This document shows, piece by piece, positions 12,762 to 22,514 of a DNA stretch of 64,000 nucleotides. This stretch comes from Pelecanus crispus (taxonomy: Eukaryota > Chordata > Aves > Pelecaniformes > Pelecanidae): positions 12,111,862 through 12,175,861 of the forward strand of contig NC_134675.1 of NCBI RefSeq assembly GCF_030463565.1. The letters are read 5' to 3'. Each line of letters opens with the position of its first letter. Positions within the stretch are counted from its first letter, which is position 1. The position numbers and the translations under genes are program-made. The notes under the pieces are model-generated. The model made no database searches. It was given only the letters and a program-made list of their open reading frames with translations, and was not told the DNA's origin.

Positions 12762-13911
12762 TGTGGTGGGTTGACCCTGGCTGGATGCCAAGTGCCCACC
12801 AAAGCTGCTCTATCACTCCCCTTCTCAACTGGACAGGGGAGAGATAATATAACGAAAAAGCTCATGGGTCGAGATAAGGACAGGGAGATCACTCAGCAAT
12901 TACTGTCACGGGCAAAACAGACTCGACTTGGGGAAAATCAGTTTAATTTATTACCAATCAAAACCGAGTAGGGTAATGAGAAATTAAAACCAAATCTTAA
13001 AACAACTTCCCCCCACCCCTCCCTTCTGCCCAGGCTCAACTTCAGTCCCAATTTTCTCTACCTCCCCCCCCCAAGCGGCGCAGGGGTACAGGGAATGGGG
13101 GTTGTGGTCAGTTCATCACATGTTGTCTCTGCTGCTCCTCAAGGGGAGGACTCCTCACACTCTTCCCCTGCTCCAGCATGGGGTTCATCCCAGAGGAGAC
13201 AGTCCTCCATGAACTTCTCCAATGTGGGTCCTTCCTACGGGCTACAATTCTTCACAAACTGCTCCAGCGTGGGACCCTTCCATGGGTTGCAGTCCTTCAG
13301 AAGCAGACTGCTCCAGTGTAGGTCCCCCACGGGATCACAAGTGCTGCCAGCAAACCTGCTCCAGCGTGGGCTCCTCTCTCTCTCTCTCCATGGGTCCACA
13401 GGTCCTGCCAGGAGCCTGCTCCAGTACAGGTTTCCCACGGGTCACAGCCTTCTTCAGGCATATCCACCTGCTCTGGTGTGGGGTCCTCCACGGGCTGCAG
13501 GTGGATATCTGCTCCACCGTGGACCTCCATGGGCTGCAGGGGGACAGCCTGCCTCACCATGGTCTTCACCACACACTGCAGGGGAATCTCTGCTCTGGTG
13601 CCTGGAGCACCTCTTCCCCCTCCTTCTTCACTGACCTTGGTGTCTGCATAGTGGTTCCTCTCACATATTCTCACTCCTCACTCCAGCTGCAGTTTGTGTT
13701 CCGTTGGGTTTTTTTCCCCCCTTCTTAAATATGTTATCACAGAGGCGCTACTGCTAGCCACGATTGGCTCGGCCTTGGCTAGCAGCAGGTCTGTCTTGGA
13801 GCCGGCTGGCATTGGCTCTATCAGCCATAGGGGAAGCTTCTAGCATCTTCTCACAGAAGCCTCCCCTGTATCCCCCCCACTACCAAAACCTTGCCACACA
13901 AACCCAACACA
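12762..13911 (-). mobile_element. LTR, family B copy 1, with internal tandem repeats
   Basis: The element starts TGTGGTGGGTTGACC and ends AACCCAACACA on the + strand, giving TG...CA termini. AATAAA occurs on - (plus-strand TTTATT at 12,947-12,952), so the sense strand is -. It sits inside LTR A copy 2 with poorly conserved flanking 5-mers. The middle (about 13,210-13,600) consists of diverged tandem units of the type CTGCTCCAG...GGGTCC..ACGGG. These create long but meaningless open frames on both strands. A second copy occurs at 58,378-59,851. Confidence 0.8.
13205..13600. repeat. Diverged tandem repeat inside LTR B
   Basis: Repeated units of roughly 45-60 bp share the cores CTGCTCCAG and CC(A/C)CGGG, with interruptions including a short CT microsatellite at 13,372-13,390. 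They account for the overlapping open frames of 168-179 codons at 13,095-13,728, which should not be called genes. Confidence 0.65.
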
Positions 13912-14124
13912 GTCCCTTTGGCCAGTTTGGATCAAATGTCCTGGCTGTGCCCCCTCCCAGCTTCTTGTGCACCTGGCAGAGCATGGGACACTGAAAAGTC
14001 CTTGACTAGCATAAGCAGTACTTAGCTACAGCTAAAACATCAGTGTGTTATTAGCACTATTCTCATCCTAAATCCAAAACACAGCACTATGCCAGCTACT
14101 AGGAAGAAAATTAACTAGGACCAG

Positions 14125-14698
14125 TGTTGTCCCAAATAGGGCTCGTTTACCCGGTGTGCAATAAGCCAATCTTCACACACTGAGACCAGATATTGTTTAT
14201 TCACAAAGTTGCACAAGTTTGGGTGCTAGGTGGCTTTCCACAAAGCTAGCACACCAAATCATAAACTCAGCCTCTATTTATACACATTCATTGTCATATT
14301 TAATTCCCTAATACATACGTAGTGCTATGATTGGTTAAAACTTTTTCTCCTACTATTTAAATTAATGAGCATGCTCAGTTTTCCTTCAATTTGACTCCAG
14401 GATGTAATTGTCGTAGGGGGCTCATGAGTCGGTGGTTGCAATCTCCCCCTGCCGGAATTACCTTTACCCTAATTTCCTTCTTGGCAGATCTTAAGTAACT
14501 TCTCACGGTTTACTGATCAAGTCAGTAATACATCACCTAGACTCCTGCTCTTGCAAAATCTGTCAAATTAACAAAACCATATTGTATGATTTAGTTAGGG
14601 TCACCTTAGATCTCTGTTCTCAGACAATCTGTTAACTAAGCGTTGTTAGGGTAGGGGTTTACAATGGACACCTATAGCAGCATCAGTTTTGGACAACA
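14125..14698 (-). mobile_element. Solo LTR, family G
   Basis: This is a 574-bp element with perfect 8-bp inverted termini, TGTTGTCC at the left and GGACAACA at the right. On the - strand it has a TATAAATA-type box (about 14,275-14,283) and an AATAAA (14,196-14,201), in promoter-to-polyA order, so the sense strand is -. It is inserted in the last bases of LTR A copy 2 with a 4-bp duplication CCAG on each side. Confidence 0.85.
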
Positions 14699-14730
14699 CC
14701 AGGACACTTACATAATGATATTTCTTTTTG

Positions 14731-16066
14731 AAATGATGGAGAAAATCATACTGGGTGCTATTGAAAGCCGTTTAAAGGACAATGCAATCATCAGGCACAG
14801 TCAACATGGGTTCACAAAGGGAAAGTTCTGTTTAACTAATTTGATATCCTTCTATGATAAGGTCACCCGCCTAGTGGATGAAGGGAAGGCGGTGGATGTA
14901 CTTTTTCTGGATTTTAGTAAGGCTTTTGATACCGTCCCTCACAGCATCCTTCTGGACAAGTTGTCCAACTGTGGGATGAGCAGGTACACGGTGTGCTGGG
15001 TGAAGAACTAGCTGAAGGGCAGGGCTCAAAGGGTTGTAGTGAATGGGGCTACATCTGGCTGGTGACCAGTCACCAGTGGTGTTCCTCAGGGCTCAATTCT
15101 AGGGCCAGTCCTGTTCAATATTTTTATCAATGATCTGGATGCAGGAGTTGAACGCACCATTAGCAAGTTTGATGATGATACCAAACTGGGAGGTGCTGTT
15201 GACTCTCTCAAGGCACAAGAGGTCTTGCAGAGGGATCTAGATAGATTGGAGCATTGGGCAATCATCAATGGCATGAAATTTAACAAGAACAAATGCTGGA
15301 TTCGGCACCTAGGACGGAGTAATGCCGGGCACAAGTATAAATTGGGAGAGGAGTGGCTGGAGAACAGCCCTGCAGAAAGGGATCTGGGGGTGCTGGTTGA
15401 CAGCAGGCTCAACATGAGTCAACAGTGTGCCCTGGCAGCCAAGAGGGCAAACCGCATCCTGAGGTGCATCAAACACAGTATAACCAGCCAGACAAAAGAG
15501 GTGATTATCCTGCTGTATTTAGTGTTGGTGCGGCCTCACCTTGAGTATTGCGTGCAGTTCTGGGCCCCACAATTTAAGAAGGATGTTAAGGTCCTTGAAT
15601 GCGTCCAGAGGAGGGCGACAAAGCTGGTGAAAGGGCTGGAAGGCACGTCCTATGAGGAGCAGCTAAGGACTTTGGGTTTATCTAGTTTGGAGAGAAGGAG
15701 GCTGAGGGGCGACCTCATTGCTCTCTACAGCTTCCTGAGGAGGGGAAGTGGAGAGGGAGGTGCTGATCTCTTCTCCCTGGTATCCAGTGACAGGATGCGT
15801 GGGAATGGTTCAAAGCTGTGTCAGGGGAGGTTCAGACTTGACATTAGGAAGCATTTCTTTACCAAGAGGGTGGTCAAACACTGGAACAGGCTTCCTAGAG
15901 AGGTGGTCAATGCCCCGTGCCTGTCAGTGTTTAAGAGGCATTTGGACAATGCCCTTAGTACTATGTTTAACTTTTGGTCAGCCCTGAATTGGTCAGGCAG
16001 TTGGACTAGATGATCGCTGTAGGTCCCTGCCAACTGAAATAGTCTAGTGTAGTCTAGTCTAGTCTA
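14731..16066 (+). mobile_element. CR1 LINE, 3' half of ORF2 (broken)
   Basis: The + strand encodes CR1 ORF2 from the start of the reverse transcriptase palm (QHGFTKGKFCLTN; LDFSKAFDTVPH) to the C-terminal region and stop. It is disrupted by a TAG at 15,009-15,011, a second in-frame stop about 50 bases later, and replacement of the catalytic FADD motif by FDDD near 15,170. The 3' end decays into TAGTCTAG-type repeats at about 16,040-16,066. It is a 5'-truncated, inactive copy. Confidence 0.9.
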
Positions 16067-16730
16067 TTCTCAAGACGGTTACTTCTGCTGAAGTTATACC
16101 TCAGGTAATAAGCAGAAACTGAAGGAGCTGCAAGGAGGGGAAAACAGGTACAAAATAAAGTTGCAGTTATGCATATTCTTGTCTTTTTCTTGTCTTTCTC
16201 AGAGCAATGTATAGCTGAAAGGTAAAGCTCCAAGAGCACCTGATGGTGAGACGTAGCAGTTCATTAGTTCAGGCCAAGTGAATGTGATATTTAGGGAAAA
16301 ATACATGATGGTCTGGTACGAAAGTGACTACATTCATTTCAGTGCAGTACCAGCCTTAGAAAATGCCTTATTTGGGGAAGCCAGGGCTTTTCGATGACTA
16401 TGGAAAGACTCTACACTGAGATTATTTTTTTTTCCTCTGGGGCACAAACTGCATTTACTGCTCTGAGTTCACTGCTCGTAGTATGGGGAAGCAGAGAACA
16501 AACTGAATTGTGTGGCTGTGTGCTGGGTAAATTTGCCCTTTGCTGTCTGATGAGCTATTGTGGAGCAGTCATTGTGGTGGGGGTGCTGGGGGGAACACTG
16601 TGTGCTGGTGCATCCCTGCTGTGGTTTTCTCCACTACTCCCTACTTGTTGGCATGCAATTACTTTGTGCAGTTTTCCAGGTTGGTTCCTGCTCCCTCCTC
16701 CCAGCCATGTCTCCCTCTTTGCAGTCAGGC
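16067..16730. other. Possible PTP intron, no exon recognised
   Basis: Non-repeat DNA lies between a CR1 element and the tyrosine phosphatase exon remnant at 16,731. It ends in a pyrimidine-rich tract and a TTTGCAG acceptor just before that exon, so the 3' part is probably intron of the same lost gene. No upstream phosphatase exon was recognised. Confidence 0.4.
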
Positions 16731-17862
16731 TGTGCTCTCCCAAGAGTGGTGGATCGGTTTCACTACCTGCTGTGGCCAGACCATGGGGTCCCCAGAAACC
16801 CTGCCCAACTCCTGTGCTTAGTGGAGATGGTGAACAAGGTACTGAACCTGGGACGGGGCAATCTCAAACATGGATACAGGCTGGGTAATGAGTGAGATTG
16901 AGAGCAGCCCTGCAGAGGACTTGGGGGTATTGGTGGATGAAAAACTGAATATGAGCCAGCAATGTGCACTAGCAGCCCAGAAAGCCAACCGTATGCTGGG
17001 CTGCATCAAAAGAAGCGTGACCAGCAGGTCAAGGGAGGTGATTTTCCCCCTCTACTCTGCTCTGGTGAGACCCCACCTGGAGTACTGTGTTCAGCTTTGG
17101 GGCCTCCAGCATAAGAAAGACATGGACCTGCTCGAGTGGGTCCAGAGGAGGGCCATGAAAATGATCCGAGGGCTGGAACACCTCTCCTGTGAAGAAAGGC
17201 TGAGAGAGCTGGGGTTGTTTAGCCTGGAAAAGAGAAGGCTCCGGGGAGACCTTATAGCGGCCTTCCAGTACTTAAAGGGGGCTTACAGGACATATGGGGA
17301 GGGACTCTCTGATAAAGAGTGCAGTGATAGGACAAGGGGTAATGGTTTTAAATTGAATGAGGGTAGATTTAGATTAGATATTAGGAGGAAATTCTTTACT
17401 GTGAGGGTGGTAAGACACTGGAACAGGTCGCCCAGAGAAGTTGTGGATGCCCCCTCCCTGGAAGTGTTCAAGGCCAGGTTGGACGGGGCTTTGAGCAACC
17501 TGATCTAGTGGAAGGTATCCCTGCCCATGGCAGGGGAGTTGGAACTAGATGACCTCTAAAGGTCCCTTCCAACCCAAACCATTCTATGATTCTATGATTC
17601 TATGATTCTATGAACAAGAGGGGGCTGGAAGCGCATGCCAGACCCATGCTGGTGCACTGCAGGTACTGGGCTGGGACCGCTTGGGTGCCAGGGCAAGGCT
17701 GGATGGGGCAGCGCTGAACCTCACTTTTCTGTGTCCTCAGCACAGAGATCAGGCCTTGGACTTCCTCCTGAAGATGGGGAAGGCCAAGGGGAAGGTCGAT
17801 GGGTTTCACTGCGTGCAGAGGCTGTGGGAGCAGCAAGTCAGCATGGTGCAGACCAAGGATAG
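16731..17862 (+). pseudogene. Protein tyrosine phosphatase exon remnants split by a CR1 insertion
   Basis: After a TTTGCAG acceptor the frame reads a PTP catalytic-domain segment with the WPD-loop signature FHYLLWPDHGVP (about 16,760-16,795). It continues to codons for MVNK at 16,838. A CR1 is inserted there, and the exon resumes at 17,611 after a repeated TGAACAAG. It then reads to PMLVHCS, where the PTP P-loop (HCSAGxGRTG) should follow but is degenerate and lacks the catalytic Arg. A second exon (about 17,732-17,862, after a CCTCAG acceptor) reads ALDFLLKMGK and VQRLWEQQVSMVQTK, matching the PTP segment that ends in the MVQT motif. I cannot name the paralogue. No upstream exons were seen, so this is a dead gene or gene fragment. 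Confidence 0.7.
16839..17610 (+). mobile_element. CR1 LINE 3' end inserted in a phosphatase exon
   Basis: This is a 5'-truncated CR1 carrying the ORF2 C-terminal region ([19 protein letters not shown], then [10 protein letters not shown]) through to the stop. A short 3' UTR follows, ending in four ATTCTATG units at 17,581-17,610. It is flanked by the 8-mer TGAACAAG at 16,831-16,838 and 17,611-17,618. Part of the right copy could be CR1-derived, because the repeat itself ends TGA. The frame is nearly intact, so the insertion is fairly young for CR1. Confidence 0.9.
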
Positions 17863-18308
17863 GAGAGTTACCTGTTACCTACACTGTCAGGCTGCAGATC
17901 TGCTTCCCACCCTTCCCAGGGATGTGATGTGCAAAGCCACAATGGCTATGCAATTCATGGTCTAGCCACAGGGACTAGAGCTGCCAGGTGATGGAGACTG
18001 CAGGATATTGTTTTCAATGCTGTGTCCAAACCTAGTCAAGACCCATGTTCCCCTGAGACCCTCTGAGGTGCCAGCAACATTCATATGCACCAGTTCTCCT
18101 GGTATAGAAGGGCTGTCTTGTAGGCAGGGAGCATGCACAAGATTCTGCATGTCCTTATGCTTCCAGGATGATTGCCCTCGTGGCATCTTCTGGGAAGCAG
18201 TGCCCTGGCTTAGGGACTACATCTCCATGTCTGCTCAGTGCTGGGACCCTTTGCAGGAAACTGTAGCTTGGGCAGGACCATCCAGCTGCTTGTAGGAGGA
18301 CAAACTAG
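17863..18308. other. Stretch without recognisable genes
   Basis: This lies between the phosphatase remnant and the provirus. No further phosphatase exon, repeat or RNA gene was recognised. Confidence 0.45.
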
Positions 18309-18855
18309 TGTCATGGTTTAACACCAGTCAGCAACTAAGTACCACACAGCTGCTCACTCACCCTCCCGGCCCCGGTGAGATGGGGGAGAGAATCAGAAAA
18401 AAAATAGTAAAACCCGTGGGTTGAGATAAAGATGGTTTAATAGGACAGCAGAAGAAGAGAAAATAATAATAATAATAATAAAACAATACACAAAACAAGT
18501 GATGCACAATGCAATTGCTCACCACCTGCTGACAGATGCCCGACCAGTCCCTGATCAGCGATCGCTGCCCCCCAGCCAACTCCCCCCAGTTTATATACTG
18601 AGCATGACGTCATAAGGTATGGAATAGCCCTTTGGTCAGTTTGGATCAACTATTCTGGCTGTGCCCCCTCCCAGTTTCTTGTGCGCCTGGCAGAGCATGG
18701 GAAGCTGAAAAAGTCCTTGACTAGCATAAGCAGTACTCAGCAACAACTAAAAACATCAGCGTGTTATCAACATTCTTCTCCTACTAAATCCAAAACACAG
18801 CACTATGCCTGCTACTAGGAAGAAAATTAACTCTATCCCAGCTGAAACCAGGACA
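18309..18855 (-). repeat. 3' LTR of the provirus (family A)
   Basis: This 547-bp LTR runs from TGTCATGG to ACCAGGACA on the + strand, with the TATATAAAC motif on -. Its internal part differs from the 5' LTR: it carries a run of AAT units after GAAGAAGAG and lacks the block around GAAATAAAGTAAAATAG. That places it in a different family A subgroup. Confidence 0.85.
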
Positions 18856-18875
18856 GTATCCACCCCTTATTCTAT
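18856..18875 (-). other. Polypurine tract
   Basis: Read on -, a purine-rich run (AAGGGGTGGA) ends a few bases before the 3' LTR. This is where plus-strand priming takes place in retroviruses. Confidence 0.65.
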
Positions 18876-19328
18876 ACCATCTACGTCATGCACAGGCCCT
18901 CCCCTTTCCAATGTGTTCCAATTAATCACCACCGTTTTCCCTATCTTGATATACACACAGATATCATTCCCTTCGTCTATGGCCCATCCCTCTAAAATGT
19001 CCATTGAGTTCATTTAGCCCATGACTTTGGGTTCCATCTGTCATCACAGTCTTTCAGGGCAGGAGAGGTGGTGTGCAGTGTTGGACTGTTGCATGCTGAA
19101 GTCAGTTCTCATTCCAACATGGTTTCATCAAAGTTCATTTTCATTAAGCTGGGCAATTCTTACTGCAATACCATTGATGTGGCATATAGCAATCATAATA
19201 TACAGTATTATATACCTAATATTAACTTACTATATTATTATATTAACATTATACTATATTATTATATTAACATGCAGTTAAGAGATAACATACAGTATTA
19301 TAAAGCAATTAACATCATACAATTCAGT
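18876..19328 (-). other. Non-coding region between pol and 3' LTR, no env
   Basis: This segment is about 450 bases and very AT-rich, with TATTATATTAAC-type repeats at 19,190-19,280. It has no frame long enough for an envelope protein and no hydrophobic fusion-peptide-like segment. It looks like a degraded or never-coding 3' spacer. Confidence 0.6.
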
Positions 19329-21227
19329 TCATTGGCTATTTTCACCCAAAATCAAATTCCCTTGAGGTACACATTGGGCTTCCCCATCCTTTCGCATCAC
19401 CCACCAAGTGCACCCAGGTCCTTGAGCAAAAGCAATCCCACGAATGGGTTTGCCTTTGCCAGAGGGGGAAGTAACCCAGACTGTCTTCCCCAGCATATTT
19501 TTTATGTGCACTACAGGAACTTTATCTCCTTCTACAGTACGTAGAAGTTTTGATTGGGCAGGGCCAGCTCGATTGGCAGATCCCCTGGTGTTGACTAACC
19601 AGGTGGCTTTAGCTAAATGCGTATCCCAAAGTTTGAATGTCCCACCACCCATTGCTCTCAGGGTAGTCTTTAACAGTCCATTGTATCGCTCAATTTTCCC
19701 GGCGGCTGGTGCATGGTAAGGGATGTGATATACCCACTCAATGCCGTGCTCTTTGGCCCAGGTGTCTATGAGGTTGTTTCGGAAATGAGTCCCATTGTCT
19801 GACTCAATTCTTTCTGGGGTGCCATGTCGCCACAGGACTTGCTTTTCAAGGCCCAGGATGGTGTTCCAGGCAGTGGCATGGGGCACGGGATATGTTTCCA
19901 GCCATCCGGTGATTGCTTCCACCATGGTAAGCACATAGTGCTTGCCTTGGTGGGTCTGTGGGAGCGTGATGTAATCAATCTGCCAGGCCTCCCCATATTT
20001 ATATTTTAGCCATCGCCCACCATACCCGAGGGGCTTGAACCGCTTGGCTTGCTTGATTGCAGCACATGTTTCACACTCATGAATAACCTGTGCAATACTG
20101 TCCATAGTTAAGTCCACCCCTCGATCACGAGCCCATTTATATGTTGCATCCCTTCCTTGATGGCCTGAGGCGTCATGGGCCCACCAAGCTATAAATAATT
20201 CACCCTTATGTTGCCAGTCCAAATCCACCTGAGCCCCTTCAATCTTAGCAGCCTGATCTACTTGCTGGTTGTTTGGATGTTCTTCAGTGGCCCGACTCTT
20301 GGGTACGTGAGCATCTACGTGACGAACTTTTACAACCAGGTTCTCTCCCCGGGCAGCAATATCTTGCCACAATGCGGCAGCCCAGATAGGTTTGCTCCTG
20401 CGCTGCCAGTTGCTCTGCTTCCATTGCTGCAGCCACCCCCACAGGGCATTTGCCACCATCCATGAGTCAGTATAGAGATAAAGGACTGGCCACTTTTCTG
20501 CTTCAGCAATATCTAAAGCCAGCTGGATGGCTTTCACCTCTGCAAACTGACTCGACTCCCCTTCTCCTTCAGCAGTTTCTGCGACTTGTCGTATAGGACT
20601 CCATACAGCAGCTTTCCACCTCCGATGCTTTCCCACAAGACGACAGGACCCATCAGTGAACAGGGCATATTGCTTCTCATTTTCTGGCAATTGACTATAC
20701 AGTGGGGCCTCCTCAGCACGTGTCACCTCCTCCTCTGGTGATATTCTAAGGTTTTTTCCTTCTGGCCAGTCCATGATCACTTCCAAGATTCCTGGGCGAC
20801 TGGGGTTTCCTATTCGAGCCCGTTGTGTGATTAGTGCAACCCACTTACTCCACGTAGCATCAGTTGCATGATGTGGAGAGGGGACCCTCCCTTTGAACAT
20901 CCAGCCCAACACCGGCAGTCGGGGTGCCAGCAGGAGCTGTGCTTCAGTACCAACCACTTCTGAAGCAGCTCGAACCCCTTCATATGCTGCCAATACCTCT
21001 TTCTCAGGTGGAGTATAGCAGGCTTTGGATCCTCTGTATCCCCGACTCCAAAACCCTAGGGGTGGACCTCGAGTCTCCCCTGGTGCTTTCTGCCAGAGGC
21101 TCCAGGTAGGGCCCTTCTCCCCAGCTGCGGTGTAGAGCACATTTTTAATATCCTGCCCTGCCCGGACTGGCCCAAGGGCTACTGCATGAACGATCTCCCA
21201 TTTAATTTGTTCAAAGGCTTGTTGTTC
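19329..21227 (-). pseudogene. pol: pol 3' part: RNase H and integrase
   Basis: This is the continuation of pol, in the same frame, downstream of the TAG at 21,228-21,230. Visible RNase H motifs are FTDGSC, the Glu in the SQFAEVKAIQLAL stretch, YTDSW and the terminal DAH. Integrase follows with its HH-CC zinc-binding region (DASGHQG; CETC) and the D,D,E catalytic residues in QIDYITLP, ESDNGTHF and GKIERYNG. A C-terminal tail with CTWWV and QGNLIL closes the protein. It lacks its own start, so it could only be made as part of a longer product. No frameshift was seen. Confidence 0.85.
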
Positions 21228-22511
21228 CTAAGGGCCCCATTTGAAATCGTTCTTCTTCCGGGTCACTTGATAGAGAGGGCTTACGATCTGGCTGTAATTT
21301 GGAATATGCATTCTCCAAAAACCCACAACGCCTAAGAAAGCTTGTGTTTCCTTTTTGCTAGTTGGTGGGGAAATGGCTGTTATTTTGTTGATCACATCCA
21401 TTGAGATTTGACGACGTCCATCTTGCCATATTCCTAAAAATTGGATCTCCTGTGCAGGTCCCTTGACCTTACTCTGTTTTATGGCAAAACCAGCCTTCAG
21501 AAGGATTTGGACTATTTTCTTTCCCTTCTCAAAAACTTCTTCTGCTGTGTTGCCCCACACAATGATGTCATCAATGTACTGCAGATGTTCTGGAGCTTCA
21601 CCCTGTTCCAGTGCTGTCTGGATCAGTCCATGGCAAAAGGTGGGGCTGTGCTTCCACCCCTGGGGCAGTTGGTTCCAGGTGTACTGAACACCCCTCCAAG
21701 GGAAAGCAAACTGAGGCCTGCACTCTGCTGCCAAAGGGATTGAGAAAAAAGCATTAGCGATGTCACTTGTGGCATACCACTTGGCTGCCTTTGACTCCAG
21801 TTCATATTGAAGTTCTAGCATGTCTGGCACAGCAGCACTCAGTGGCGGTGTAACTTCGTTCAGGCCACGATAGTCCACTGTTAGCCTCCACCCCCCATTA
21901 GACTTTCGCACTGGCCATATGGGACTGTTAAAGGGTGAGCGAGTCTTGCTGATCACTCCTTGGCTCTCCAGGCGACGGATCAGGTTATGGATGGGAATCA
22001 GGGAGTCTCGGTTGGTGCGATATTGCCGCCGGTGCACAGTTGTGGTAGCGATTGGCACCTGTTGTTCCTCAACCTTCAGCAACCCTACAATCGAAGGGTC
22101 CTCCGAGAGACCAGGCAAGGTGGACAACTGTTTAATTTCCTCCATCTCCAAAGCAGCTATACCAAAAGCCCACCGGTACCCTTTTGGGTCCTTGAAATAC
22201 CCTCTCCTGAGGTAATCTATGCCAAGGATGCACAGAGCGTCTGGGCCAGTCACAATGGGGTGCTTTTGCCACTCATTCCCAGTTAGGCTCACTTCAGCTT
22301 CCAGTACAGTGAGCTGTTGGGATCCCCCTGTCACTCCAGAAATACAGATGGGTTCTGCCCCTCTATAGTTTGATGGCATTAGCGTGCACTGTGCACCAGT
22401 GTCCACTAGAGCCTTATACTCCTGTGGGTCTGACGTTCCAGGCCATCGAATCCACACAGTCCAGTAAACCCGGTTGTCCCTTTCCTCCACCTGGCTGGAG
22501 GCAGGGCCCCT
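21228..22511 (-). pseudogene. pol: pol 5' part: protease and reverse transcriptase
   Basis: The frame starts directly after the gag TAG and is the same as gag. The first ATG is at 22,490, but expression by readthrough is more likely. The protease carries LVDTGAQ, the aspartic protease active site. The reverse transcriptase shows PVRKSNGGWR, the first catalytic Asp in TSDIANAF, LPQGWKHSP and the YIDD active site. The C-terminal connection region (QEIQFLG, FLGVVGFWR) leads to a TAG at 21,228-21,230, just before the RNase H part, where related proteins have Gln or Glu. A C-to-T change of CAG is the simplest explanation. Confidence 0.85.
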
Positions 22512-22514
22512 CTA
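22476..22514 (-). promoter_or_regulatory. Candidate stop-codon readthrough site between gag and pol
   Basis: The gag TAG (22,512-22,514) is followed, after a 10-base spacer, by a 6-bp inverted repeat CCTCCA...TGGAGG with a 6-base loop. Gag and pol are in one frame. This arrangement, UAG plus a nearby downstream structure, is how gammaretroviruses make Gag-Pol. Function is inferred. Confidence 0.55.

Larger units (their letters stand above)
12412..14706 (-). mobile_element. Solo LTR, family A copy 2, broken by two nested LTRs
   Basis: Family A sequence is present in three pieces: 12,412-12,761, 13,912-14,124 and 14,699-14,706. The gaps are filled by LTR B (12,762-13,911) and LTR G (14,125-14,698). 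The outer element is bracketed by a perfect 5-bp target duplication CTTAC (12,407-12,411 and 14,707-14,711). That proves the three pieces were one insertion. Sense is -. Confidence 0.9.

Noticed and set aside
13095-13728. Overlapping open frames of 168-179 codons
   Set aside because: They lie wholly inside the tandem repeats of LTR B.
18856-19328. A short or degraded env gene
   Set aside because: The gap is under 500 bases, AT-rich and without a signal peptide, fusion peptide or membrane anchor.
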